DNA from: Spirochaetota bacterium
Lineage (GTDB): Bacteria; Spirochaetota; Spirochaetia; DSM-2461
Direction of reading: 5' to 3'
NCBI GenBank assembly: GCA_003644105.1
Contig: QNBK01000002.1
Span: 1-46,171, forward strand
DNA: 46,171 nt
Shown here: piece by piece, positions 35,585 to 44,282 of the stretch
Numbering within the stretch: the first letter of the stretch is position 1
Layout of the letters: every line of letters starts with the position of its first letter
Translations under genes and position numbers: made by a program
The notes under the pieces: generated by a model
Seen by the model: the letters and a program-made list of their open reading frames with translations, nothing else
Databases searched by the model: none
What the model was told of the DNA's origin: nothing

Positions 35585-36862
35585 ATGAAAGATGTACTGA
35601 CAATTATCCTCGGCGGCGGCAAAGGAACACGGCTTTACCCTCTGACAAAAGACCGGGCCAAACCCGCATGCCCCTTCGGCGGCAAATACAGACTGGTGGA
35701 CATCCCGATCAGCAACAGTATCAATTCCGGTTTCCGCCGGATTTATGTGCTCACCCAGTTCAATTCGGCCAGTCTGCATCTGCATATCGGCCGAACCTAC
35801 AATTTTGATCCCTTCAGCCAGGATTTTTGTGAAATACTGGCAGCAGAACAAACCTTCCACCACGATGACTGGTACGGAGGAACTGCCGACGCGGTAAGAA
35901 AGAATCTGGAACATTTCAAGGTTCAGAAACCCAGTCATTACATTATCCTGTCGGGGGATCAGCTTTACAGGATGGATATCAAAGCCTATATGCAGCAGCA
36001 TCTGGACTCAGGAGCCCAGGTTACCATTGCCGCCACCCCTGTTACCCGAGGGGATGCCGATGAACTTGGTATACTCAGAACCGATGATAAAAACAATATA
36101 GATGCTTTTCTGGAAAAACCGGGACCGGATAAAAATATTGATGAGTATAAGATTCCTGATAATAACCTCACCGAGAGAGACCGCAGTGCCGGACGTGAAT
36201 ATCTTGCATCTATGGGTATCTATATTTTTGATGCAGCCGTTATGGAAAAAGCCCTGGAGAACGACAGCAAAGACTTCGGTAGAGAAATCATCCCCCAGGC
36301 CATTGGTAAGATGAAAGTTATGTCTTACTTCTACCGGGGTTACTGGGAGGATATCGGGACCATACGCAGTTTTTATGAAGCGAATCTCAATCTGGGTGCC
36401 CCCATCCCGAAATTCAATCTCTACGACCAGTCCAATCCCCTGTACACCCATCGCCGGGACCTTCCTCCGACCAAGATTAATTCAAGCACCTTGAAAAACA
36501 GTATTGCTTCGGAAGGTTCCATTCTCACAGACGCTTATATTTCCCGCAGTCTCATCGGAATCAGAACCATTATCGAATCAGGGGCCACATTGGAAGAGGT
36601 GTACACCATGGGTGCAGACTTCTATGAGACGGAAAGTCAGAAAGAAGCCAATATAAAAAATCATATTCCCAACTACGGTATCGGTGAAGGTTCCATGATA
36701 AAAGGCGCCATTATCGATAAGAATGCCAGGATAGGTAAAGGCTGCAGAATCGGTGTGGATAAAAAAGACCGGAATGACGGTGATTTTGAGGGACATATGA
36801 TACGCGAAGGTATTATCATCATTCTCAAAGGTGCCATAATTCCTGACGGTACATCTATTTAG
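35585..36862 (+). CDS. glgC: Glucose-1-phosphate adenylyltransferase
   Basis: ILGGGKGTRLYPLTKDRAKPACPFGGKYRLVDIPISNSINSGFRRIYVLTQFNSASLHLHI, GTADAVRKN, ILSGDQLYRMD. Confidence 0.97.
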   Translation: MKDVLTIILGGGKGTRLYPLTKDRAKPACPFGGKYRLVDIPISNSINSGFRRIYVLTQFNSASLHLHIGRTYNFDPFSQDFCEILAAEQTFHHDDWYGGTADAVRKNLEHFKVQKPSHYIILSGDQLYRMDIKAYMQQHLDSGAQVTIAATPVTRGDADELGILRTDDKNNIDAFLEKPGPDKNIDEYKIPDNNLTERDRSAGREYLASMGIYIFDAAVMEKALENDSKDFGREIIPQAIGKMKVMSYFYRGYWEDIGTIRSFYEANLNLGAPIPKFNLYDQSNPLYTHRRDLPPTKINSSTLKNSIASEGSILTDAYISRSLIGIRTIIESGATLEEVYTMGADFYETESQKEANIKNHIPNYGIGEGSMIKGAIIDKNARIGKGCRIGVDKKDRNDGDFEGHMIREGIIIILKGAIIPDGTSI

Positions 36863-36873
36863 GGTATTATTAA

Positions 36874-37380
36874 ATGCAGAACTACTGGGATATCCATCAG
36901 GAGATTTACGGAGAAGAAGTTAATTTCACCGTCAGGTGGTCGCCCTGGGGTTCCATGGATCGCTGGGTAATAAACCGCCTGGTGCCCTCGGAAGCCGGTT
37001 TGTTCCAGCTTTGGACAATGGAAGGCCGGGGGCTGGTACTGACAACAACGGAACAGACCTATTACGGCGGACTTCGCAATACTCTCAGGGAAGCCATCGA
37101 CGAAATGGCACCTTCAGGACAGAAATTAAGAAATCTTATCCAGGGGCGGGAATGCTGGTTCCGTTTCAGCACCTCCCCGTACAGGAAACAGCTGCAGAGT
37201 CTGAAAAGGTGGTTTGATGAGGGTGATGGCGCCCTCAATGAAGAGAAACGAGAGATTTTTGTTCAGGAAATTGAAGAATTCAAGCGCTTCCCGCCACCGC
37301 CGCCGGATGTGAAGTTTGTCAGCCGGGGGAGAATGAAGGATTCAGATTTCGGGCCGCCTATGCCGACTCCCGGGAAATAA
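36874..37380 (+). CDS. Hypothetical protein with proline-rich C-terminus
   Basis: 168 aa, follows glgC with 11-nt gap; no recognised domain; tail FPPPPPDVKFVSRGRMKDSDFGPPMPTPGK. Confidence 0.65.
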   Translation: MQNYWDIHQEIYGEEVNFTVRWSPWGSMDRWVINRLVPSEAGLFQLWTMEGRGLVLTTTEQTYYGGLRNTLREAIDEMAPSGQKLRNLIQGRECWFRFSTSPYRKQLQSLKRWFDEGDGALNEEKREIFVQEIEEFKRFPPPPPDVKFVSRGRMKDSDFGPPMPTPGK

Positions 37381-37756
37381 CATCTGCAACGATACGGTCA
37401 GAATCGACCAGTGCCAGGCGAGAGAGTTGTCTCGGGTTAACCCACTGAAAAGCATCATGCTCCCGGAGATCCGGATCAGAGTCAGTTGAAGACAATTCCA
37501 CATTAAAAGCGATCAGAGTGATAGGTACTCCTTTATGGTGAAACTCGCCTCTGGCAATCTCATCCCCAACAGCTATTTCCAGACCGGTTTCTTCCTTCCA
37601 TTCACGGATTAGAGCCTCCCGGGGCCTCTCCCCTTTCTCGGCTTTACCCCCGGGAAACTCCCAAAGCCCGCCGACACTTCCGCCGGGAAGGCGGCGCATC
37701 ACCAGTATATTATTCCCCCTGTGGGCAACACCGGCAACCGAGATTCGGCTGCTCAT
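37358..37756 (-). CDS. NUDIX hydrolase (MutT-like)
   Basis: Nudix box GGKAEKGERPREALIREWKEETGLE (GX5EX7REUXEEXGU). Confidence 0.93.
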   Translation of the reverse strand: MSSRISVAGVAHRGNNILVMRRLPGGSVGGLWEFPGGKAEKGERPREALIREWKEETGLEIAVGDEIARGEFHHKGVPITLIAFNVELSSTDSDPDLREHDAFQWVNPRQLSRLALVDSDRIVADVISRESA

Positions 37757-38178
37757 TAAAGAAGCGGTAACCGGGGAATGATGGCGTGAAGAATTCCGAT
37801 AACGATGGAAGAAATTCCCACAATAGTGAGATACGGACCGGAAAATTTCTCCACTTTTTCCGCAATATCCACAGTTTTGCTCTCCTCTTCAGTCCTGCGT
37901 GAACTGAAGTATTCCGCGATTAACAGAAGACCCGTTACAATTCCGGCCAGGCTGGGAAGAAGATTACCCAGAACAGCAATATCACCTGTGTATGAAGGAA
38001 AAAGATTGATGATACCAACCAGCACACTTACTCCCCCGAGAATAATACGATAAACGGGATTCCCCATGAAGTCGGTATATTCGGAGAATCGCTCAAATCG
38101 GTTACTCAGGAAGCCTGTGGCAAGTGCCAGTCCTGCAAGGACTGTTGTAAGCACGGTTAACAAGTACAATTGAAACAC
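37756..38178 (-). CDS. Small integral membrane protein, unknown function
   Basis: 140 aa with about four hydrophobic segments; overlaps NUDIX start by 1 nt. Confidence 0.65.
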   Translation of the reverse strand: MFQLYLLTVLTTVLAGLALATGFLSNRFERFSEYTDFMGNPVYRIILGGVSVLVGIINLFPSYTGDIAVLGNLLPSLAGIVTGLLLIAEYFSSRRTEEESKTVDIAEKVEKFSGPYLTIVGISSIVIGILHAIIPRLPLL

Positions 38179-38240
38179 AGCTTTCCTCCTCTTTTACTAA
38201 AGTTAACTTACCGGTTGTTCATCGTCAACTCAAGCCCTGA

Positions 38241-38723
38241 TTATTCATCTGGAATCTGAATCTCCAGAGTTTCACTACCGGCTATTATTTCACATAAATA
38301 ACGGACATCCGGCTTAAGCAGGTAGATAAACTCCCGGGAACTCCCGGGAATCGGCGGTAGATCAAACTCCTGATGGATTATCAGTCCTTCATCGTCAAGA
38401 ATCCTCCAACCGACAAAACTTTCATCGTCTACAACATCAGATCCCCGGGGAAGTATGATTTTCAACGTAATAACAAATGAATCCTTCCGGCGATGGTTAT
38501 CCAGTCGAACCCTATAAGGCCCTGCTTCGATACGGCTGTCCATCTGCAGCACCCATGGGATAAGTACGCCCATCATCACAAGCAGTAAAAGCAGATCGAT
38601 CAGGGTTAAACGCCGGATCCTCTTGAGAGAAGCAGCACCTTTTGAGGCAGTACTATGCCGGGACGACCACCACGTGGCTCTTTTGCGTTCTTCTCTGTTG
38701 TAATCATGAGGATTAACGTTCAT
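38241..38723 (-). CDS. Single-pass membrane protein of unknown function
   Basis: Start revised to MNVNPHDYNREERK (38723), overlapping the stop region of the upstream lipoprotein gene; TM LTLIDLLLLLVMMGVLIPWVL then beta-rich ectodomain. Confidence 0.65.
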   Translation of the reverse strand: MNVNPHDYNREERKRATWWSSRHSTASKGAASLKRIRRLTLIDLLLLLVMMGVLIPWVLQMDSRIEAGPYRVRLDNHRRKDSFVITLKIILPRGSDVVDDESFVGWRILDDEGLIIHQEFDLPPIPGSSREFIYLLKPDVRYLCEIIAGSETLEIQIPDE

Positions 38724-39876
38724 TACCTGCCAGTTTATCCATCCGCCACCATGCGACGGAAGCTTCTTCCGGTCCGAAGAAGATACCTGTAAGTAACCCG
38801 TCATTCTGCATTCGGAAATGACGGTAAACCGTTGCAGAGCCATCCACTTTAAGCCGCCGGTTCTGAACAATGCGGCCTTGAGGGTCTATCAGTGTCAATC
38901 GGTACAGATCAGGTCCTTCGGGAGAAATCATCATATGATTCCCGTTGATGGTGGTTCCAAGGTACACCGGGGGAACAGGAAGAATTCCGGTAGATGAATT
39001 ACCGCCGTTAAAATTCAGCAGGATGGGATCGCTGTATTCAAGGGATGAAATACTCAGATCGTACAACCGTGGTTGGGGAATGTTTGAACCCGCAGGATAC
39101 ACATCAAGGCGGATATGCAGCACCATCTCAACAGGATCGGGACGAACAGCATAAACCGCAACATTTCCACCATCTTCCAAACCCGGAAGCTGACTTTCGA
39201 GAATTCGAACTGTGGCAAGGGGATGCCCCTCTCTGCTGTACCAGTAACTCATCCATGCTCCGGGAACCCGACTGCTTATCACGATATCACCTTTGTCCCT
39301 GACATCTATTGAGGTGATGTACGGAAAGGGAGAACCTCCGAAACCCTCCCGGCCCAGATGCCCCAGATATTCACCCTCCCGGCTGAATCTCAATACCACC
39401 CGATCAAATATAGCGCCGGAATCGCTGTCCATTACCTGCCGTTCCTGTTCCACACCGTCATCCACCAGAAATCCGCCCTCGCAGGCGGCAATGGCATTAG
39501 GCTTGCGAAACGGCCAGCTTGCTACATTGCTGTTTGTATCCCCGTTTTCATTGAGCGCCGGGGCGGGGTTTTTTACGGGGTCGTACACGTAGGTGAGAAG
39601 ATCGCCGTAGGAATTGAATACCATAACTTTTCCGGCACCGCCGCCGGAAATAAATACAAGACCGTCCCGGGTTTGAATATCCGCCGTTCCGGCCATCCGG
39701 TACCCATCCCGATAAAACCAATCCAGCTCCCCGGGAAGGGTACCCAGAGGCAGGGTGAATAAATCATGCCGTTTCAGCCCGCTTCCGCCGCTGGGGGTAC
39801 AGGATGAAATATTAAAGAATACGGCCATGCTGATTAAAAGACCGGCTGCTGTTATGAACCGCTGTCGTCCAGTCAA
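38713..39876 (-). CDS. Predicted lipoprotein, beta-propeller-like, unknown function
   Basis: Lipobox-like FNISSC at residue about 26; repeated strand-rich units (GYRMAGTADIQTRDGLVFISGGGAGKVMVFNSYGDLLTYV; FSREGEYLGHLGREGFGGSPFPYITSIDVRDKGDIVIS). Confidence 0.65.
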   Translation of the reverse strand: MTGRQRFITAAGLLISMAVFFNISSCTPSGGSGLKRHDLFTLPLGTLPGELDWFYRDGYRMAGTADIQTRDGLVFISGGGAGKVMVFNSYGDLLTYVYDPVKNPAPALNENGDTNSNVASWPFRKPNAIAACEGGFLVDDGVEQERQVMDSDSGAIFDRVVLRFSREGEYLGHLGREGFGGSPFPYITSIDVRDKGDIVISSRVPGAWMSYWYSREGHPLATVRILESQLPGLEDGGNVAVYAVRPDPVEMVLHIRLDVYPAGSNIPQPRLYDLSISSLEYSDPILLNFNGGNSSTGILPVPPVYLGTTINGNHMMISPEGPDLYRLTLIDPQGRIVQNRRLKVDGSATVYRHFRMQNDGLLTGIFFGPEEASVAWWRMDKLAGNER

Positions 39877-39981
39877 AGTAAAAATCCTTATAAGGAAATG
39901 TAATCTGGATTCGATCCTACCGGTGTGTTGCCCCGGCTGTCAACTTGACGGTATATCCGGCCCGGCAGTATCTTGGCAACC

Positions 39982-42723
39982 ATGAGTAAAGGTTTCCTTT
40001 CCGCCATATTCGGAACAAAACACGAACGCGATCTCAAGGGTTTGATGCCCATATTACATGCCGTTAATGCCCGGGAAGAGTGGGCGCTGTCTTTATCCGA
40101 CGAGAAGTTCCCCCTACAGACCGAGTTAATGAAAAAAAGACTGTCCGAGGGAGAAACCCTGGACGATATTCTCCCCGATGCCTTTGCACTCTCCCGTGAA
40201 GCGGCCAGGCGGACCCTGGGTGAAAGACCCTACGATGTCCAGATTCTCGGTGCCGTTGTCCTGCATCAGGGAAAAATTACCGAGATGAAAACCGGTGAAG
40301 GTAAAACACTTGCCAGTATTTCAGCAGCTTATCTGAATAGTCTGGAAGGCCTCGGGGTTCATATTGTCACGGTGAATGACTATCTGGCCGAACGGGATGC
40401 AAACTGGATGAAACCCGTCTACAAGCTACTGGGGGTGAGTGTCGGATCGATACTTTCCAATATGGATCCGGAACAGCGCCGGGAGGAATATGCCCGGGAC
40501 ATCACCTACGGAACAAACAATGAGTTTGGTTTCGACTACCTCCGAGACAACATGAAGTGGGATAACGACCGGAAAGCTCAGAAGCATCACCACTACGCCA
40601 TCATCGATGAAATTGACTCCATTCTCATCGACGAAGCCAGAACCCCGCTAATCATATCCGGACCGGTTGATGAAGATGTTACCAAATACATTCTCTCTGA
40701 CAGACTGGTAAGAAAACTCAAAGAATGCGAAAAAGATCCGGAAACAGGAGACTATCCTCCCGACGATCCCCTTTCGGGCACCCAGGCTGTGGGCGACTAT
40801 AAAATCGAAGAGAAAAGTAAACGGATTATGTTCACCAATGAGGGGATGAACAGCATTGAAAAAATTCTTCAGAAGGAAGGCCTCATCAGGGAAGGGAGTC
40901 TCTTTGATGAGGAAAACTTTGAGTATATCCATTACTTTACTCAGGCACTGAAGGCCCGGCGGCTTTTCGGCCGGGACAAAGACTACGTGGTGCAGGAGGG
41001 ACAGGTACAGATTGTCGATGAGTTTACCGGACGCATCCTCCATGGCAGACGCTATTCCGATGGTCTGCATCAGGCTATAGAAGCCAAAGAAAACATGAAG
41101 CCGGCCCGGAAAAGCCGGACTCTGGCGACAATCACCTTCCAGAATTATTTCCGTATGTACGACAAACTCTCCGGAATGACGGGAACCGCCGACACAGAGG
41201 CCCGGGAGTTCGGAAAAATATACAATCTAGACGTTGTGGTTATCCCGACAAACAGGCCTGTTAACCGTGTGGATGATGATGACATCATCTTCCTGAACGA
41301 AGATTACAAGTTTAACGCCATCTGCGATGAAATAGCTGAGGCTCACCAAAAAGGTCAGCCTGTACTGGTAGGTACTGTCAGTGTCGAAAAATCTGAGAAA
41401 CTGGCAAAATACCTGACAAAACGGGGAGTCAGATACGAAATACTCAATGCCAAAAACCACCACAGGGAAGCCCTTATCATCGCGGAGGCTGGAGCTAAAG
41501 GTTCAATAACCATTGCGACTAACATGGCCGGACGGGGTACCGACATCAAACTGGGGGGAAACCCGGATTACAGGGCACGCAGACGCTGCTCCGAAGATAC
41601 CGGAGAAGATGAATACAAAGCCATCTACGCAGAAGAATACAGTAAATGGCTGAAACAGAATAAAGAAGTTATACAGGCCGGCGGACTCTTTGTTCTGGGT
41701 ACCGAGAGACACGAGTCCCGGCGAATTGACAACCAGCTCCGGGGACGCTCAGGTCGTCAGGGAGATCCGGGATATTCCCGTTTTTACATATCCCTGGAAG
41801 ACGATCTGATGCGCCTGTTCGGCGGGGATAAGTTCCGGTCCACCATGTCCCGTCTGGGAATGGCCGGAGGGGAACCTCTCTATCACCCGCTGATTAATAA
41901 ATCTCTGGAGAGGGCACAGAAAAAGGTAGAGGAACGCAACTACGATATCAGGAAACACCTTCTTGAATACGATGATGTGGTGAGTAAGCAGAGAACAGCC
42001 ATCTATACCATCAGGAATGAGGTTCTCGCCGGTGAAGATTTAAGCCGGAAAGTAATTGAAACGGGAAAACAGATTGTCGATGTACTGCTGGAAGACTACA
42101 GCAGTGAAAGAAGAACCGACCCTGAAGCCGCACTGAAACGTTTTGGCGAACGCCTGCTGCAGAATTTTAACTATAAAGGCTCTCCGGACAGCGGATTTTC
42201 CGTCAACACCACCCCGGAAGAAGCTAAAACCATACTGGAAGAGTATCTGAGTGCCGATCTGGAAGAAAAGATATCCCTGGCCGGAAAAGACCAGATGGAA
42301 ATGTTCATCCGGTATGAATACCTCAGACAGGTGGATCAGCGCTGGCAGGAACATCTGGAAGAGCTTACCGCATTGGGAGAAGCCGTCCGTCTGCGCAGCT
42401 ATGCCCAGAAAAATCCCCTTGTTGAATATAAAAATGAAGGCTTTGAATTATTCGAGGGAATGCTGGAAGACCTGCGTATTGATATCGCCAGGAAGGTTTT
42501 CAAGGTGCGTATCCGCCGCAGAAACGAGAGAGCTCCCGGAGAATCATCGGCAATCAACGCCTCTCATTCCTCCATGCCTTCACTTTCCAGAGCCGGTTCA
42601 GGAGAGCGCAAAGAAGCCAGCCCCGATAAGATTCAGATAAAACGGACTGCACCGAAAATCGGCAGAAACGATCCCTGCCCCTGCGGCAGCGGGAAAAAGT
42701 ATAAAAACTGCTGCGGATCCTGA
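39982..42723 (+). CDS. secA: Preprotein translocase ATPase SecA with C-terminal SEC-C zinc motif
   Basis: MKTGEGKTLASISAAYLNSL, VTVNDYLAERDANWM, YGTNNEFGFDYLRDNM, TNMAGRGTDIKLGGNP, C-terminus IGRNDPCPCGSGKKYKNCCGS. Confidence 0.97.
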   Translation: MSKGFLSAIFGTKHERDLKGLMPILHAVNAREEWALSLSDEKFPLQTELMKKRLSEGETLDDILPDAFALSREAARRTLGERPYDVQILGAVVLHQGKITEMKTGEGKTLASISAAYLNSLEGLGVHIVTVNDYLAERDANWMKPVYKLLGVSVGSILSNMDPEQRREEYARDITYGTNNEFGFDYLRDNMKWDNDRKAQKHHHYAIIDEIDSILIDEARTPLIISGPVDEDVTKYILSDRLVRKLKECEKDPETGDYPPDDPLSGTQAVGDYKIEEKSKRIMFTNEGMNSIEKILQKEGLIREGSLFDEENFEYIHYFTQALKARRLFGRDKDYVVQEGQVQIVDEFTGRILHGRRYSDGLHQAIEAKENMKPARKSRTLATITFQNYFRMYDKLSGMTGTADTEAREFGKIYNLDVVVIPTNRPVNRVDDDDIIFLNEDYKFNAICDEIAEAHQKGQPVLVGTVSVEKSEKLAKYLTKRGVRYEILNAKNHHREALIIAEAGAKGSITIATNMAGRGTDIKLGGNPDYRARRRCSEDTGEDEYKAIYAEEYSKWLKQNKEVIQAGGLFVLGTERHESRRIDNQLRGRSGRQGDPGYSRFYISLEDDLMRLFGGDKFRSTMSRLGMAGGEPLYHPLINKSLERAQKKVEERNYDIRKHLLEYDDVVSKQRTAIYTIRNEVLAGEDLSRKVIETGKQIVDVLLEDYSSERRTDPEAALKRFGERLLQNFNYKGSPDSGFSVNTTPEEAKTILEEYLSADLEEKISLAGKDQMEMFIRYEYLRQVDQRWQEHLEELTALGEAVRLRSYAQKNPLVEYKNEGFELFEGMLEDLRIDIARKVFKVRIRRRNERAPGESSAINASHSSMPSLSRAGSGERKEASPDKIQIKRTAPKIGRNDPCPCGSGKKYKNCCGS

Positions 42724-42728
42724 TTTTC

Positions 42729-43778
42729 TCAGTAGAGGTAGTCCAGAGGGTCTACCGATTCTCCGTTATGAATTAATGCGAAATACAACCTGGGACTGCG
42801 GGCCGTTCCCGAACGGCCTGCAAGCCCCAGGGACATACCGCTCTCCAGCTTATCACCGAAGGCTACATTAATACGGCTCAAATGCCCGTAGAAGCTCTTC
42901 CAACCCCCTGAATGGGACATGATAACGTAGAGGCCGTATGAAGAGTGGTTTCCGGTGAGTATCACCGTACCGTCTTTCGATGCATGTACCGGAGTTCCTT
43001 CCCCGGCAGAGAGATCCAGTCCTTCTGATTCATATCCAATTCCGGTAAGGGTATCAACAGTCTCACCATAGGCTGTGAGTATGCGGCCGCTTACCGGATA
43101 GAGGAACACATCTTTACTGAAAGAGGCCGGAGTACTGCCTGTAGAGTACTCACCGGAAATAAAATAATCGCCGCTTCCGGGAATCAGCTGAACCATTCCG
43201 ATCCCGGTACCGAATCGAACTGCCGCTTCGGCGGGACTTTCTCCGGGTAAAGGTGTAACTCTGATACCATCAATATACGGGATAATCAGAATTTTCCCGC
43301 TTTTTACATCCTCCGGATTTTCCAGGGAATTAACACTGATTAAAGTTGATGGTGAGAGACCGTATTTGTAGGAAATGCGGGAAAGAGTCTCTCCCCTGAG
43401 AACACGATGCCTGGTAAAAACCAGTTCCAAGGATGAATTTTCAAAAGAAGGGAACTCGATGGCAGACTTGTTGACTCTCACCAGAGGTTCCACATCTCCC
43501 GGGGAACTGTCGAAGGATACCGGTTTGGAAATCAGAACCAACCTATCGAAAAAACCAGCTCCGAAAAGGAGAAGGAACATAAGAGCAGCTGCAGGGAGAG
43601 GAAGAATTTTCAACGGAGTAAAGGAGATGGAGGAGAGCCCATTATGCTTTTTCACCTGAGGAACGGGCTTCCCCATCGGCCTGACACCCATAGACAAGGG
43701 TTGATAAACCGATCCTTCCCGTATTCCGGATATCAACAAGTATACCCCCTCCCTATCATTCATATCGACAAAACCCAC
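42729..43778 (-). CDS. LysM + M23-type peptidase domain envelope protein
   Basis: LysM (HRVLRGETLSRISYKYGLSPSTLISVNSLENPEDVKSGKILIIP) and M23-like fold (GYESEGLDLSAGEGTPVHASKDGTVILTGNHSSYGLYVIMSHSGGWKSFYGHLSRINV). Confidence 0.85.
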   Translation of the reverse strand: MGFVDMNDREGVYLLISGIREGSVYQPLSMGVRPMGKPVPQVKKHNGLSSISFTPLKILPLPAAALMFLLLFGAGFFDRLVLISKPVSFDSSPGDVEPLVRVNKSAIEFPSFENSSLELVFTRHRVLRGETLSRISYKYGLSPSTLISVNSLENPEDVKSGKILIIPYIDGIRVTPLPGESPAEAAVRFGTGIGMVQLIPGSGDYFISGEYSTGSTPASFSKDVFLYPVSGRILTAYGETVDTLTGIGYESEGLDLSAGEGTPVHASKDGTVILTGNHSSYGLYVIMSHSGGWKSFYGHLSRINVAFGDKLESGMSLGLAGRSGTARSPRLYFALIHNGESVDPLDYLY

Positions 43779-43802
43779 CCCTCGTATTACCCTTTGCCCA
43801 AC

Positions 43803-44282
43803 ATGAAGTCACACCGCCTCCGCCTGCTGAATTTCAGGTTTGTTGTTCTCATGCTTATACTCTCAGCAGCTGCGATTGTTGTCGCCAGTCAATTCATGCT
43901 CATCAGGGTTCATGAAAGCTCAATGAATCCCACTCTTTTCGACGGGCAATGGGCTCTGGTACTCCGGGGACAGAAAAGGATACACCCGGGGGATATCGCC
44001 GTATTCACCAGTCCCATAAGCCACAACCTCGTTGTAAAAAGGTATATTTTCGGCAGTGATTCAAAACCTGTTATCGACCATGGATGGTTGGTAACCCCCT
44101 GGGGGCGCTGGTTTTTAACAGGTTCTCAATGGGAGCGGATAGATGGGGAAAACAACCTTCCCGGAGGACTCCTCTTCATGGTGGGTGACAATCAATTCCA
44201 GTCGTTGGACAGCAGAAATTACGGTTACATTCAGCCTGATAGTCTGGTAGGCCGTGTTCTGTTATGGAGAAAACATGGCTGA
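43803..44282 (+). CDS. lepB: Signal peptidase I
   Basis: HESSMNPTLFDGQWALV (catalytic Ser), NLVVKRYIF (catalytic Lys), FMVGDNQFQSLDSRNYGYI; start revised to MKSHRLR. Confidence 0.85.
   Translation: MKSHRLRLLNFRFVVLMLILSAAAIVVASQFMLIRVHESSMNPTLFDGQWALVLRGQKRIHPGDIAVFTSPISHNLVVKRYIFGSDSKPVIDHGWLVTPWGRWFLTGSQWERIDGENNLPGGLLFMVGDNQFQSLDSRNYGYIQPDSLVGRVLLWRKHG

Noticed and set aside
39973-39981. TTG start for secA in the ORF track
   Set aside because: ATG at 39982 (MSKGFLSAIFGTKHERDLK) gives the typical SecA N-terminus; TTG start is less likely.
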